From: Azotosporobacter soli
Lineage (GTDB): Bacteria; Bacillota; Negativicutes; SG130
Direction: 5' to 3'
NCBI RefSeq assembly: GCF_030542965.1
Contig: NZ_JAUAOA010000015.1
Location: 1 to 64,000, forward strand
DNA length: 64,000 nucleotides
Part shown: positions 17,212-25,179 of the stretch, in pieces
Layout: the number at the start of each line of letters is the position of its first letter
Position numbering within the stretch: the stretch's first letter is position 1
Notes under the pieces: model-generated
The model's database searches: none
What the model saw: the letters and a program-made list of their open reading frames with translations, nothing else
What the model was told of the DNA's origin: nothing
Position numbers and translations under genes: made by a program

Positions 17212-19161
17212 TTATTTGGCCATCAGTTTGGCTACCAGATTCGCGAAGCTTACCGGATCTTCCGGCGCCAGGCCTTCCATCAAAAGAGCCTGGCCGTAGA
17301 GCAGATCGCAGTAATCTTTGAACGACTCGGAATCCGGCGCTGTTTCATGCAGGTTCTTCAAGGTGCCGAACAGTTCATGCGTCGGATTGAGTTCAAGGAT
17401 GCGACTCGCTTTGAACATACCTTGGTTCATTTCCGCGAGGATCTGTTCCATCGACAGGCTGATGCCGCTGTCGCCGCTGACCAGGCAGACTGCGCTTGAT
17501 TTCAGACGGCTGCTGACGCGCACTTCGGCCACTTTACCGCTGAGTTTTTCCTGGATTGCTTTGATCAAGCTTTCATTTTCTTTGGCGATCTCTTCGGTCG
17601 CCGGTTTCTCGGCGTCAGGAGAACCCAGATCATCGAGATTCAGGTCGCCGCGGCTGACGGACTGGAAGGTTTTTTCCTTGTATTCGCGCAGTGCGTCGAT
17701 TGCGAACTCATCCACGCGATCGAACAGGTAGAGGACTTCGACGCCCTTGTCGCGCAGCAGTTCCATCTGCGGCAAACGTTCGACGGCGGCGCGGTCTTTG
17801 CCTGCGGCATAATAGATGACTTTTTGTCCTTCCGGCATGCGGGCGATGTATTCATCCAGGCTGGCCAGGTTTTCTGTGCTGTGCGAGGTTGGGAAGAGCA
17901 GCAGCGCTTGCAGTTTTTCCCGGCTGGAGAAATCGGAGTAGACGCCGCTTTTAAGCGCCTTGCCGTATTCTTTCCAAAAGAGTTCATATTTGGCGCGATC
18001 CTTCTCGAGCATCGATTCCAAGGTTTTCAGGATGCTTTTCTCCAGATTCTTGCCGATTTTTTTCAATTGGCTGCTTTGCTGCAGCAATTCGCGAGAAATG
18101 TTGAGCGATAGGTCCGGTGAGTCGACCAGACCGCGTACGAAGCGCAGATGCTCCGGCAAGAGATCCTGACAGTTGTCCATGATGAAAACGTTTTTGCAGT
18201 AGAGGCGAATGCCGCTGGTCGATTCGCGCTGGTAAAAATCAAACGGCGCATGGGCAGGCAGGAAGAGAACCGAGGTGTATTCCACCATGCCTTCGACCTT
18301 GGAATGGATGACTTCAAGCGGCGCTTCCCAGTCCTGGAACATTCCTTTATAGAAGTTGTCGTATTCTTCGCGGCTGATCTCATTCTTGTTGCGCGTCCAG
18401 AGCGGCGTCATTGAATTAAGCGTACGAACGGTTGTCGTTTCGATTTCTTCCGCATCTTCGATGATTTTGCCTTCGGCGTCACGCGGCTTTTCTTTTTCGC
18501 TGAAACTCATCTTGATCGGATAGCGGATGTAATCGGAATATTTCTTGATCAAATCGGAGAGCGTGCGGCGTTCGATGAAATTTTCCGCCGGATGTTCGCT
18601 GCTGTGATGTTCTTCGTTCAAATGCAGGATGATCGTCGTGCCGCGGCTGTCTTTCTCGCACTCTTCGATGCTGTAGGTTCCGTCGCCGGTCGACTCCCAG
18701 CGTACGCCGCTTGCTTGTCCGGCGGCGCGGGTGATCAGCGTGACGCTTTTGGCTACCATGAACGCAGAGTAAAAGCCGACGCCGAATTGGCCGATCAGCT
18801 CGGTGTCGCCGACCGAACCGGCTTCTTTTAGTTTTTCAAGGAACGCCTTTGTACCGGACTTGGCGATCGTGCCGATATTTTCTACGACTTCATCATAAGT
18901 CATGCCCATGCCGTTGTCGGAGATCGTCAGTGTGTTCGTCTTTTCGTCCGGCAACAGATATATTTCAAAGTCGGAGTTTCCTTCCAGTAAATCCGGATTG
19001 GTCAATGATTGAAAACGAACCTTGTCGATTGCGTCGGATGCATTCGAGATCAGTTCGCGCAGGAAAATTTCCCGATTCGTATAGATGGAGTGTACCATCA
19101 TCTCCAAGAGTTGCTTGGTCTCCGCCTGAAATTCCCGGGTCTGTTTTTCTTGTGTCATCAT
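17212..19161 (-). CDS. htpG: Molecular chaperone HtpG (Hsp90 family)
   Basis: ATP-dependent cytosolic chaperone, homodimer. The 649-residue protein shows the GHKL ATPase motifs in order: FLRELISNASDAIDKVR, DNGMGMTYDE and GQFGVGFYSAFMVA. The middle domain with SGIRLYCKNVFIMD and the C-terminal dimerisation domain (about 510-649) follow. Start chosen at 19161: GGGAGG lies five bases upstream on the minus strand; the adjacent ATG at 19158 is equally possible. A perfect CIRCE operator and a predicted promoter lie just upstream, so control by the heat-shock repressor HrcA is expected. It is a single-gene unit. Confidence 0.97.
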   Translation of the reverse strand: MMTQEKQTREFQAETKQLLEMMVHSIYTNREIFLRELISNASDAIDKVRFQSLTNPDLLEGNSDFEIYLLPDEKTNTLTISDNGMGMTYDEVVENIGTIAKSGTKAFLEKLKEAGSVGDTELIGQFGVGFYSAFMVAKSVTLITRAAGQASGVRWESTGDGTYSIEECEKDSRGTTIILHLNEEHHSSEHPAENFIERRTLSDLIKKYSDYIRYPIKMSFSEKEKPRDAEGKIIEDAEEIETTTVRTLNSMTPLWTRNKNEISREEYDNFYKGMFQDWEAPLEVIHSKVEGMVEYTSVLFLPAHAPFDFYQRESTSGIRLYCKNVFIMDNCQDLLPEHLRFVRGLVDSPDLSLNISRELLQQSSQLKKIGKNLEKSILKTLESMLEKDRAKYELFWKEYGKALKSGVYSDFSSREKLQALLLFPTSHSTENLASLDEYIARMPEGQKVIYYAAGKDRAAVERLPQMELLRDKGVEVLYLFDRVDEFAIDALREYKEKTFQSVSRGDLNLDDLGSPDAEKPATEEIAKENESLIKAIQEKLSGKVAEVRVSSRLKSSAVCLVSGDSGISLSMEQILAEMNQGMFKASRILELNPTHELFGTLKNLHETAPDSESFKDYCDLLYGQALLMEGLAPEDPVSFANLVAKLMAK

Positions 19162-19225
19162 GAAGCCTCCCATTCTAGTCTAATCGACGCTATCTTGCGT
19201 TTCGCGCACAGGCGACGATGTTTTG

Positions 19226-19252
19226 TTAGCACTCTGATTCCATGAGTGCTAA
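19226..19252 (-). promoter_or_regulatory. CIRCE operator (HrcA site) of htpG
   Basis: TTAGCACTC, nine bases, GAGTGCTAA: an exact match to the CIRCE inverted repeat, 65 bases upstream of the htpG start and just downstream of the predicted -10. HrcA bound here would block htpG transcription until heat stress. Confidence 0.95.
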
Positions 19253-19262
19253 ATCATCTTTT

Positions 19263-19291
19263 ATGATAACGAAAAAGTAAGATAAATGCAA
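19263..19291 (-). promoter_or_regulatory. Predicted sigma-A promoter of htpG
   Basis: On the minus strand, TTGCAT (19291-19286), a 17-base spacer and TATCAT (19268-19263). The start point would fall a few bases before the CIRCE element. Confidence 0.6.
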
Positions 19292-19435
19292 CGCTTCTTG
19301 CTTAAATATATTGGAAAAAAGCAAAGGTAAATGGAGGAAATTTCCTTTTTATGGTGAATTAGGATATAGTAATAACGGGAAACGGTTGCAGGAGTGACAA
19401 AGTGATGGGGATGAAGAAGAAAAGGGGGAGCTGCC

Positions 19436-20362
19436 ATGTTTGATTTAAGCAAGAAGTATCGCTTGGTGACGCGCAGTGATTTTGACGGATTGGTATGCGC
19501 CGTGCTGCTGAATGAAATGAATCTGATCGATGAGATAAAATTTGCGCATCCGAAAGATATGCAGGACGGCAAGGTCGAGATCACCGAACGCGACATTACA
19601 ACGAATCTTCCCTATGTCGACACGGCCGGACTCGCTTTCGACCATCATTTGAGCGAGACGATCCGCGTGGGCTGGGGCAAGCAGAATCACGTCATCGACG
19701 GTGTCGCGCCTTCGGCGGCGCGCGTCGTCTATAAATATTTCGGCGGCAAGGAACGATTTGCCGCTATTCCGGAGGAGATGATGCTGGCGGTCGACAAGGC
19801 CGACGCGGCGCAATTCTCGGTGGAAGACATCCTCGATCCGCGCGGTTGGGACTTGCTCAGCTTCATCATGGATGCGAGGACAGGACTCGGACGCTTTAAA
19901 GATTTCAGAGTTTCCAATTATCAGTTGATGATGGATCTGATCGCCTATTGCAAGAATCATACGATCCAGGAAATTCTCCGCCTGCCGGACGTAAAAGAAC
20001 GGACCGACATGTACTTCCTGCATGAAAAAGATTTCAAAGACCAAATCAAGCGCTGCGCAACGGTGCATGATCATATTGTCGTGCTGCACTTGAAGGAGGA
20101 AGAGCCGATTTATACCGGAAACCGCTTTATGATCTATGCGCTGTTTCCGGAGAGCCAGATCTCGATTCATGAAATCTGGGGCTTGAACCGACAAAATACT
20201 GTGTTTACGGTCGGGAAATCGATCGTGAACCGTGCATCGCAAACGAATATCGGCAAGCTGATGCTGAGCTACGGCGGCGGTGGGCATCCGAACGCCGGTA
20301 CCTGCCAGATCGAGAACGACAAAGCGGATCAGGTCCTGGCTGAGCTACTGCAAAAGCTGTGA
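19436..20362 (+). CDS. DHH/DHHA1-family phosphoesterase (exopolyphosphatase-like)
   Basis: A 308-residue soluble phosphoesterase. The N-terminal domain has RSDFDGLVCAVLL, the metal-binding aspartate motif, and FDHHLSE, the DHH motif that names the family. The C-terminal DHHA1 domain ends with the substrate-binding GGGGHPNAGTC. Proteins of this shape are commonly named exopolyphosphatase, but relatives act on nanoRNA or cyclic dinucleotides, so the real substrate is uncertain. The ATG at 19436 follows a GGGGGAG site. It is monocistronic and followed by repeat copy B and a terminator. Confidence 0.85.
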   Translation: MFDLSKKYRLVTRSDFDGLVCAVLLNEMNLIDEIKFAHPKDMQDGKVEITERDITTNLPYVDTAGLAFDHHLSETIRVGWGKQNHVIDGVAPSAARVVYKYFGGKERFAAIPEEMMLAVDKADAAQFSVEDILDPRGWDLLSFIMDARTGLGRFKDFRVSNYQLMMDLIAYCKNHTIQEILRLPDVKERTDMYFLHEKDFKDQIKRCATVHDHIVVLHLKEEEPIYTGNRFMIYALFPESQISIHEIWGLNRQNTVFTVGKSIVNRASQTNIGKLMLSYGGGGHPNAGTCQIENDKADQVLAELLQKL

Positions 20363-20365
20363 AAC

Positions 20366-20518
20366 GACAAGGCTTCCATAAACGAAATCAAGCGGGACGT
20401 TTTTACACGAAGAGTCGAAGAAGGTAAGGCGGGAAGATTTTATTATTCTTCTTCCTTTCTTCTTAACGGGTCGATAGGAGCGGCCCGCTTCGCTTCTTTC
20501 ATGTTCATTCTATTTTAG
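20366..20518 (+). repeat. Dispersed palindromic repeat, copy B (plus orientation)
   Basis: Contains ACGAAATCAAGCGGGACG, then ACACGAAGAGTCGAAGAAGG, an AT-rich centre and CGGCCCGCTTCGCTTCTT, the same order as copy D at 42.7 kb. It occupies the gap between the DHH gene and its terminator. Confidence 0.8.
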
Positions 20519-20528
20519 CTACGCTCTG

Positions 20529-20560
20529 CAAGGCTTCCGTAAAAGGGAGCCTTGTTTTCT
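20529..20560 (+). terminator. Intrinsic terminator downstream of the DHH gene
   Basis: A 10-bp stem (CAAGGCTTCC with GGGAGCCTTG, including G-T pairs), loop of six, then TTTTC. Confidence 0.75.
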
Positions 20561-20672
20561 TTGCTGATTATTGTTGCAAATTTCCCAAAAGTAGATTAAG
20601 ATTAATTGAATAGTAATTGAACGGCGTTAGTTTTAAGGATCATGGGTGCGGATTACAATGCAACAGTGAAGT

Positions 20673-20704
20673 AAAACTAGGGGCCTGCGGGGGTGCCTAG
20701 TTTT
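20673..20704 (+). promoter_or_regulatory. Hairpin in the RNase J leader
   Basis: A 9-bp stem (AAAACTAGG with CCTAGTTTT), extended by three pairs after one mismatch, about 60 bases before the rnj start. A TACAAT at 20654-20659 could be a -10 just upstream, which would place the hairpin at the 5' end of the rnj mRNA. It also resembles a terminator, with four T. Confidence 0.45.
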
Positions 20705-20765
20705 CAATTTCTAAGGGCTTACGAACAACATGTTACTGTTGAATATAATGAATGGAGGTGTTCCT

Positions 20766-22430
20766 TTGAAGAACACAACTGAAAAACTTTCGATCATTCC
20801 TCTGGGCGGTTTGGGGGAGATCGGCAAAAATATGACTGTTTTCCGCTACGGCGATGACATTGTCGTAATGGACTCGGGCCTGGCTTTCCCCGAAGATGAC
20901 ATGCTGGGGATCGACCTGGTCATTCCCGACATGAGCTACCTGGTGGAAAACAAGGATAAGGTCCGCGCCGTCGTCATTACGCACGGACATGAGGATCATA
21001 TCGGCTCGCTCTTTTATTTGCTGCGCCAGATGGACGTACCCGTATATGGCTCTAAACTGGCCTTGGGTCTGGTGGAAGGCCGTCTGAAAGAATATCACGT
21101 TTCCGATCACAATCTGATTCCGGTGGAAGCCGGAGAAAAGATCCAGATCGGCGCGTTTGAAATTGGCTTCATCCGCGTCAACCACTCGATTGCCGATGCG
21201 TTCGGCATTTCGTTCAAGACGCCGGTCGGCACGGTCGTCCATACCGGCGACTTCAAGATCGACCAGACGCCGGTTGACGGCAAGATGACCGATTTGCACC
21301 GCTTTGCCGAATTGGGCGACGAAGGCGTTCTCGTCATGATGTCGGACAGCACGAATGCGGAGCGTCCCGGTTATACCAAGTCGGAGCGCACCGTCAGCGA
21401 GGCGCTCGATGTGCATTTTTCCGAAGCCAAGGGGCGGATCATCTTAACGACCTTTGCCTCCAATGTGCCGCGTTTGCAGCAGGCAATCGATTCCGCTTGC
21501 CGCTATGGGCGCAAAGTGGCTTTACTCGGCCGCAGTATGGTCAATGTGGTTGCAAAAGCGACCGAACTTGGTTATATGCAAGTTCCGGACGGCGTCATCA
21601 TTGAACCAAATGAGATTTCCCGCTATCCGGAGAATCGGATACTGATCCTGACTACCGGCAGCCAAGGCGAGCCGATGGCCGCACTGAGCCGTTTGGCGAA
21701 CAAGAGCCATCGCAGCGTCGAATTGAATCGCGGCGATACGGTACTGATTGCGGCAACGCCGATTCCCGGCAATGCGCGCTCCGTCGGCCGGATTGTCGAT
21801 GCGCTGATGAAACTGGGCGCGGACGTCGTATATGAAAAATCCGAAGGCATTCACGTTTCCGGTCATGCCAGCCAGGAAGAATTGAAGCTGATGCTCAATT
21901 TGATCCGGCCGAAATACATGATTCCGGTGCATGGCGAATTCCGGATGCTGAAGGCGCATGAACGTCTGGCGACCGAAGTTGGCGTGCCAAAGGAAAATAT
22001 CTTTATCGGTGAAAATGGCGCGGTGTTCGAATTTACCGCGGATAGCGGCAAAATTGCCGGCAAAGTGGCCTCGGGCAAAATTTTCATCGACGGTTTAGGC
22101 GTCGGCGATGTCGGCAACATCGTGATTCGCGATCGCCGTCAATTGTCGCAGGACGGCGTATTCATCGTCGTTGTGACCCTCGACAAGGAGCGCGGCTGCG
22201 TACTGGACGGCCCGGACATCGTGTCGCGCGGTTTCGTCTATGTGCGTGATGCCGAAGCACTGATCGGCGAGGCGAAAAAGATCGTCCGCACCGTGCTGGC
22301 GCGTTCGGAGAACGGCCCTATCACGGAATGGGCGCCGCTTAAGAATGCAATCCGCGATGCGGTCGGCAAGTTCCTCTTTGCCAAGACGGGGCGCAAGCCT
22401 ATGATCCTGCCGATCATCGTCGATATTTGA
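20766..22430 (+). CDS. rnj: Ribonuclease J
   Basis: Metallo-beta-lactamase/beta-CASP ribonuclease with 5'-3' exonuclease and endonuclease activity; central to RNA decay and maturation. The 554-residue length is standard. The two zinc ions are held by THGHEDHIG, the His in NHSIADAFG and the Asp in HTGDFKID. The beta-CASP part has TTGSQGEPM, SGHASQEE and PVHGEFRML. The start is TTG at 20766, 7 bases after GGAGG, giving the family N-terminus (L)KNTTEKLSIIPLGGLGEIGKN; the upstream ATG at 20748 gives an atypical extension. It is transcribed alone and ends in a terminator. Whether J1- or J2-like cannot be said. Confidence 0.96.
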   Translation: MKNTTEKLSIIPLGGLGEIGKNMTVFRYGDDIVVMDSGLAFPEDDMLGIDLVIPDMSYLVENKDKVRAVVITHGHEDHIGSLFYLLRQMDVPVYGSKLALGLVEGRLKEYHVSDHNLIPVEAGEKIQIGAFEIGFIRVNHSIADAFGISFKTPVGTVVHTGDFKIDQTPVDGKMTDLHRFAELGDEGVLVMMSDSTNAERPGYTKSERTVSEALDVHFSEAKGRIILTTFASNVPRLQQAIDSACRYGRKVALLGRSMVNVVAKATELGYMQVPDGVIIEPNEISRYPENRILILTTGSQGEPMAALSRLANKSHRSVELNRGDTVLIAATPIPGNARSVGRIVDALMKLGADVVYEKSEGIHVSGHASQEELKLMLNLIRPKYMIPVHGEFRMLKAHERLATEVGVPKENIFIGENGAVFEFTADSGKIAGKVASGKIFIDGLGVGDVGNIVIRDRRQLSQDGVFIVVVTLDKERGCVLDGPDIVSRGFVYVRDAEALIGEAKKIVRTVLARSENGPITEWAPLKNAIRDAVGKFLFAKTGRKPMILPIIVDI

Positions 22431-22442
22431 GTGAAAACCAGC

Positions 22443-22479
22443 AAACCACCATCAGCCTGAGGCTTGATGGTGGTTTTTT
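22443..22479 (+). terminator. Intrinsic terminator of rnj
   Basis: A stem of 12 bp (AAACCACCATCA with TGATGGTGGTTT), continued by a short inner stem, then six T. Confidence 0.92.
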
Positions 22480-22596
22480 ATGATTTTAACACGCAGATCT
22501 TTTTTACTTATGGCAGGAAAAAAGTAGCTGGAAGCGGTATTATCATAAAGATTACGCGTCGACAAATAAGATGGACGGGTGCGATAGGGGGACAGT

Positions 22597-23466
22597 ATGA
22601 TTACGACATTGAAAAATGATTTTATTACGGCGTCGCTTGACAGTCTTGGCGCCGAATTGACGAGTTTGCGGCTGAACGAGGACGGATCGGAATACCTCTG
22701 GCAAGCGGATGCGGCGCATTGGGGTCGTCATGCACCGGTGCTGTTTCCGATTGTCGGGCGGTTGCGTGACAATCGTTGCCGGATTGCGGGCGAAAGCTAT
22801 GCAATGACGCAGCACGGTTTTGCGCGGGACATGGAATTTAGCGTTGTGGAACAAAGTCCAGACGCAGTCACATATTGTTTGAAGGCCGATGCGGCGACGC
22901 TGAAAAAATATCCCTATCATTTTGCGTTGTGCATTGAATATCGTTTGTGCGTTAACGCCATTAACGTCGCGTATCGCGTGGAAAATAAAATGGATACGGA
23001 GATGTTTTTTTCAATCGGCGCGCATCCGGCTTTTAATTGTCCGCTAGTGAGCGGCGAAACATTTGCCGATTATTATCTGGAATTCGAAAAAATGGAGACG
23101 ATCGGCAACTATTTGTTGGAACATGGATTATTACGCTTGGAAACGAAACCCTTGTTAAAAAACGAAGCGGTGATTGGCCTGAATTATCCGCTCTTTGCTA
23201 ATGATGCGCTGGTTTTTAAAGGTTTGCAGTCGCGCGTGGTCAGTTTGAAAAGCCGCAAATCTGACAAGTCGGTAAAAGTGATGTTCGAAGGTTTTCCCTA
23301 TCTTGGCATCTGGTCAAAGGAGGCTGCGCCATTTATTTGCCTTGAACCGTGGTACGGCGTGGCAGATCTGGCCGATGAAGAACGTGCGTTTGAAAAGAAG
23401 GAAGGTATGCAGAAACTGGCTGCGCACGAAACCTTTCGCGCGGCGTATCGGATTGAAATCCGCTAA
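22597..23466 (+). CDS. Aldose 1-epimerase family protein (LacX-like)
   Basis: A 289-residue galactose-mutarotase-like beta-sandwich protein. The conserved APVLFPIVGRLRDN, TQHGFARDMEF, IGAHPAFNCP and CLEPWYGVAD match the LacX/YihR-type aldose 1-epimerase relatives; the catalytic His and Glu are likely those in the IGAHPAF and LEPW motifs. It probably interconverts anomers of a hexose or hexose phosphate in the cytoplasm. The ATG is preceded by a GGGGGAC site. It is followed 15 bases later by the TPR gene, and together they likely form an operon. The exact sugar is not known. Confidence 0.85.
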   Translation: MITTLKNDFITASLDSLGAELTSLRLNEDGSEYLWQADAAHWGRHAPVLFPIVGRLRDNRCRIAGESYAMTQHGFARDMEFSVVEQSPDAVTYCLKADAATLKKYPYHFALCIEYRLCVNAINVAYRVENKMDTEMFFSIGAHPAFNCPLVSGETFADYYLEFEKMETIGNYLLEHGLLRLETKPLLKNEAVIGLNYPLFANDALVFKGLQSRVVSLKSRKSDKSVKVMFEGFPYLGIWSKEAAPFICLEPWYGVADLADEERAFEKKEGMQKLAAHETFRAAYRIEIR

Positions 23467-23481
23467 GGAGGTTTGAAGAAT

Positions 23482-24963
23482 ATGGCGGGCAGGCAGAAAA
23501 AGGCGCGCAGTGAAGCGCAAGAAATGGAGCTGGGGACGCTGGCTTTGGAAAACGGTGCGTTCGAGACCGCTGCCGCGGCGTTTTGTCTGGCGATCGCTCA
23601 AGAGCCGGAAAACGCCGTGGCTTACGGTGGTTTGGGCCTGGCCTTGCTGAATCAGGAAAAATGGAGCGAGGCGGAGGCGTGTTTTCGCAAAACGGTCGAT
23701 CTGGAGCCAAAGCGGGCGGAAGGCTACAATAATCTGGCGCTGGTCTTTATCGAGACGAGACGCTTTGCTGAAGCGGAGGCTTGTTTGGAAGTCGCGCTCA
23801 GCTTGGCGCCGGAATGCGCGGCGATTCACAATAACCTGGGTTTGGCGTCGGAAGAACTGGGCAAGCTGGAAGAGGCAAAAAAGTACTACCGCGCAGCGAT
23901 CCGCCGAGATGCGATGTATGCGCAAGCCTATTACAATCTGGGGAACTTGCTGAAGAAAGCATTACAACTGCCGGAAGCGGAGGAGTGTCTTGAACAGGCT
24001 GTTTATCTTCAGCCTGAATATGGCGAGGCGCATCATTCACTGGCGACGTTAAAATTATTGCAAGGGCGTTTTGCGGAGGGCTGGCGGCAATATGATAAGT
24101 GGCGCATGAAGCAGCCGACGCGTCGGGCTCAGGGGATTCCGCGCTGGTCCGGCGAGACGTTGCAAGGCCGAAGTATTCTCTTATATTATGAACAGGGATT
24201 CGGCGATACGATTCAGTTTGTTCGTTATGCGCCGCTGGTCGCAGCGCTGGGCGCTGCGGTCGTCGTCTGGCTGCCGTCTGAACTGGGCGGCGTATTTGAT
24301 GCGCTTGATGAAAAGATATCCATTCATATCGGTGCAGTGCGTCCGGAACAGGCTTTTGATTTCGCCTGCCCGCTTCCGAGTCTGCCTGCACTCTTGCACG
24401 AGGGCGAGCCGACGCTTTTGGCGACGCCTATTCCGTATGCGGCGGCGTCTTCGGCGCTACGCTGCGCATGGCGGGCGCGAATCGATGCGAGACGCTTGCC
24501 GGGCAGACTGAAAATAGGCATTGTCTGGGCCGGAAATCCCGGCCATCACAATGACGCCAACCGCTCCATCCCCTTCGAACAGTTCAGGGCACTGCTGCGT
24601 GAAAAGGATGTAGAGTGGCATAGTTTGCAGGTCGGCAGGAGCAGTGATGATTTGCAGGACGAGAGCGCGCAAGATGTACTTGATTGGTCGGCGCAGCTGA
24701 CGGATTTTTCGCAGACCGCCGCGGCGCTTGATCAGCTCGACCTTCTGATCGCGGTGGATTCATCGGTGGCTCATTTGGCCGGAGCGATGGGCAAACCGGT
24801 TTGGTTATTAGTGCCGTTTTTACCGGATTGGCGATGGCAACTGAAGCGAGAAGATAGTTACTGGTATCCCAGCATGCGTTTGTTCCGTCAGGAAAAAAAC
24901 GGCGATTGGGCAGGCGTTTTGCAGCGTGTGGCGCAGGCGCTAAAAAAAGTGGAAATCCTTTAG
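23482..24963 (+). CDS. TPR protein fused to a glycosyltransferase family 9-like domain
   Basis: A 493-residue protein. The first ~215 residues hold about five tetratricopeptide repeats (for example AEGYNNLALVFIETRRFAEA and AQAYYNLGNLLKKALQLPEA). The C-terminal ~270 residues have a GT-B heptosyltransferase-like pattern: LLYYEQGFGDTIQFVRYAP, LKIGIVWAGNPGHHNDANR and LDLLIAVDSSVAHLAGAMG. It may transfer a sugar to a protein or envelope glycan, but typical catalytic residues are hard to assign. The ATG at 23482 is 10 bases after AAGGAGG; a TTG at 23473 is too close to that site. It ends two bases before the PTS promoter -35. Confidence 0.82.
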   Translation: MAGRQKKARSEAQEMELGTLALENGAFETAAAAFCLAIAQEPENAVAYGGLGLALLNQEKWSEAEACFRKTVDLEPKRAEGYNNLALVFIETRRFAEAEACLEVALSLAPECAAIHNNLGLASEELGKLEEAKKYYRAAIRRDAMYAQAYYNLGNLLKKALQLPEAEECLEQAVYLQPEYGEAHHSLATLKLLQGRFAEGWRQYDKWRMKQPTRRAQGIPRWSGETLQGRSILLYYEQGFGDTIQFVRYAPLVAALGAAVVVWLPSELGGVFDALDEKISIHIGAVRPEQAFDFACPLPSLPALLHEGEPTLLATPIPYAAASSALRCAWRARIDARRLPGRLKIGIVWAGNPGHHNDANRSIPFEQFRALLREKDVEWHSLQVGRSSDDLQDESAQDVLDWSAQLTDFSQTAAALDQLDLLIAVDSSVAHLAGAMGKPVWLLVPFLPDWRWQLKREDSYWYPSMRLFRQEKNGDWAGVLQRVAQALKKVEIL

Positions 24964-24964
24964 C

Positions 24965-24993
24965 TTGACAATGAACAGCGTCCTGCCTATAAT
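24965..24993 (+). promoter_or_regulatory. Consensus sigma-A promoter of the PTS operon
   Basis: Perfect TTGACA (24965-24970), 17-base spacer, perfect TATAAT (24988-24993). Transcription should begin near 25000, just before the RAT element. Confidence 0.9.
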
Positions 24994-25002
24994 AAAAACA
25001 TA

Positions 25003-25030
25003 GCGTGTTACTGTTGAATCAGGCATGAGC
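25003..25030 (+). promoter_or_regulatory. RAT antiterminator site (LicT/BglG family)
   Basis: The stretch GTGTTACTGTTGAATCAGG within 25005-25023 fits the ribonucleic antiterminator pattern (TGTTACTG, variable loop, CAGGCA). Its 3' part is also the 5' arm of the terminator at 25021, so LicT binding and termination exclude each other. The antiterminator gene itself lies 660 bases downstream. Confidence 0.85.
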
Positions 25031-25056
25031 TCTCAGCTCATGCCTTTATTTTTTCT
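25021..25056 (+). terminator. Conditional terminator overlapping the RAT
   Basis: A perfect 11-bp stem (AGGCATGAGCT with AGCTCATGCCT), three-base loop, then TTATTTTTTCT. It stops transcription before the PTS genes unless the RAT is folded and bound. Confidence 0.88.
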
Positions 25057-25076
25057 CTTGTGTTCGTTGCAATTTA

Positions 25077-25145
25077 CTTGCGACGTTGCCGGGGGACGCA
25101 AGGCGGTTGCTGAGGGCGTTAGCCCGGCAAAGCCGGGCTTTTTGA
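25077..25145 (+). promoter_or_regulatory. Second hairpin set with terminator in the PTS leader
   Basis: An 8-bp GC stem (AGCCCGGC, 25121-25128, with GCCGGGCT, 25132-25139) followed by TTTT ends this segment. Upstream, CTTGCG (25077-25082) pairs with CGCAAG (25097-25102), and its loop carries TTGCCGGG (25086-25093), which can pair with CCCGGCAA (25122-25129). The latter pairing would break the terminator stem. It may be a second RNA switch or simply a backup terminator with a pseudoknot. Confidence 0.5.
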
Positions 25146-25179
25146 TTTTCGAGAATGGAAATGCTGAGGAGGACAGACA

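Noticed and set aside
20730-20747. TGTTACTGTTGAATA before rnj, similar to the RAT at 25003
   Set aside because: It shares 13-14 bases with the PTS RAT but has no overlapping terminator, and RNase J is not a LicT target. Treated as chance similarity.
25087-25105. GGGACGCAAGGC resembling part of a c-di-GMP (GEMM) riboswitch
   Set aside because: The other conserved parts (the GCAAACC-type half and GNRA tetraloop with receptor) are missing, so it is not a GEMM riboswitch.
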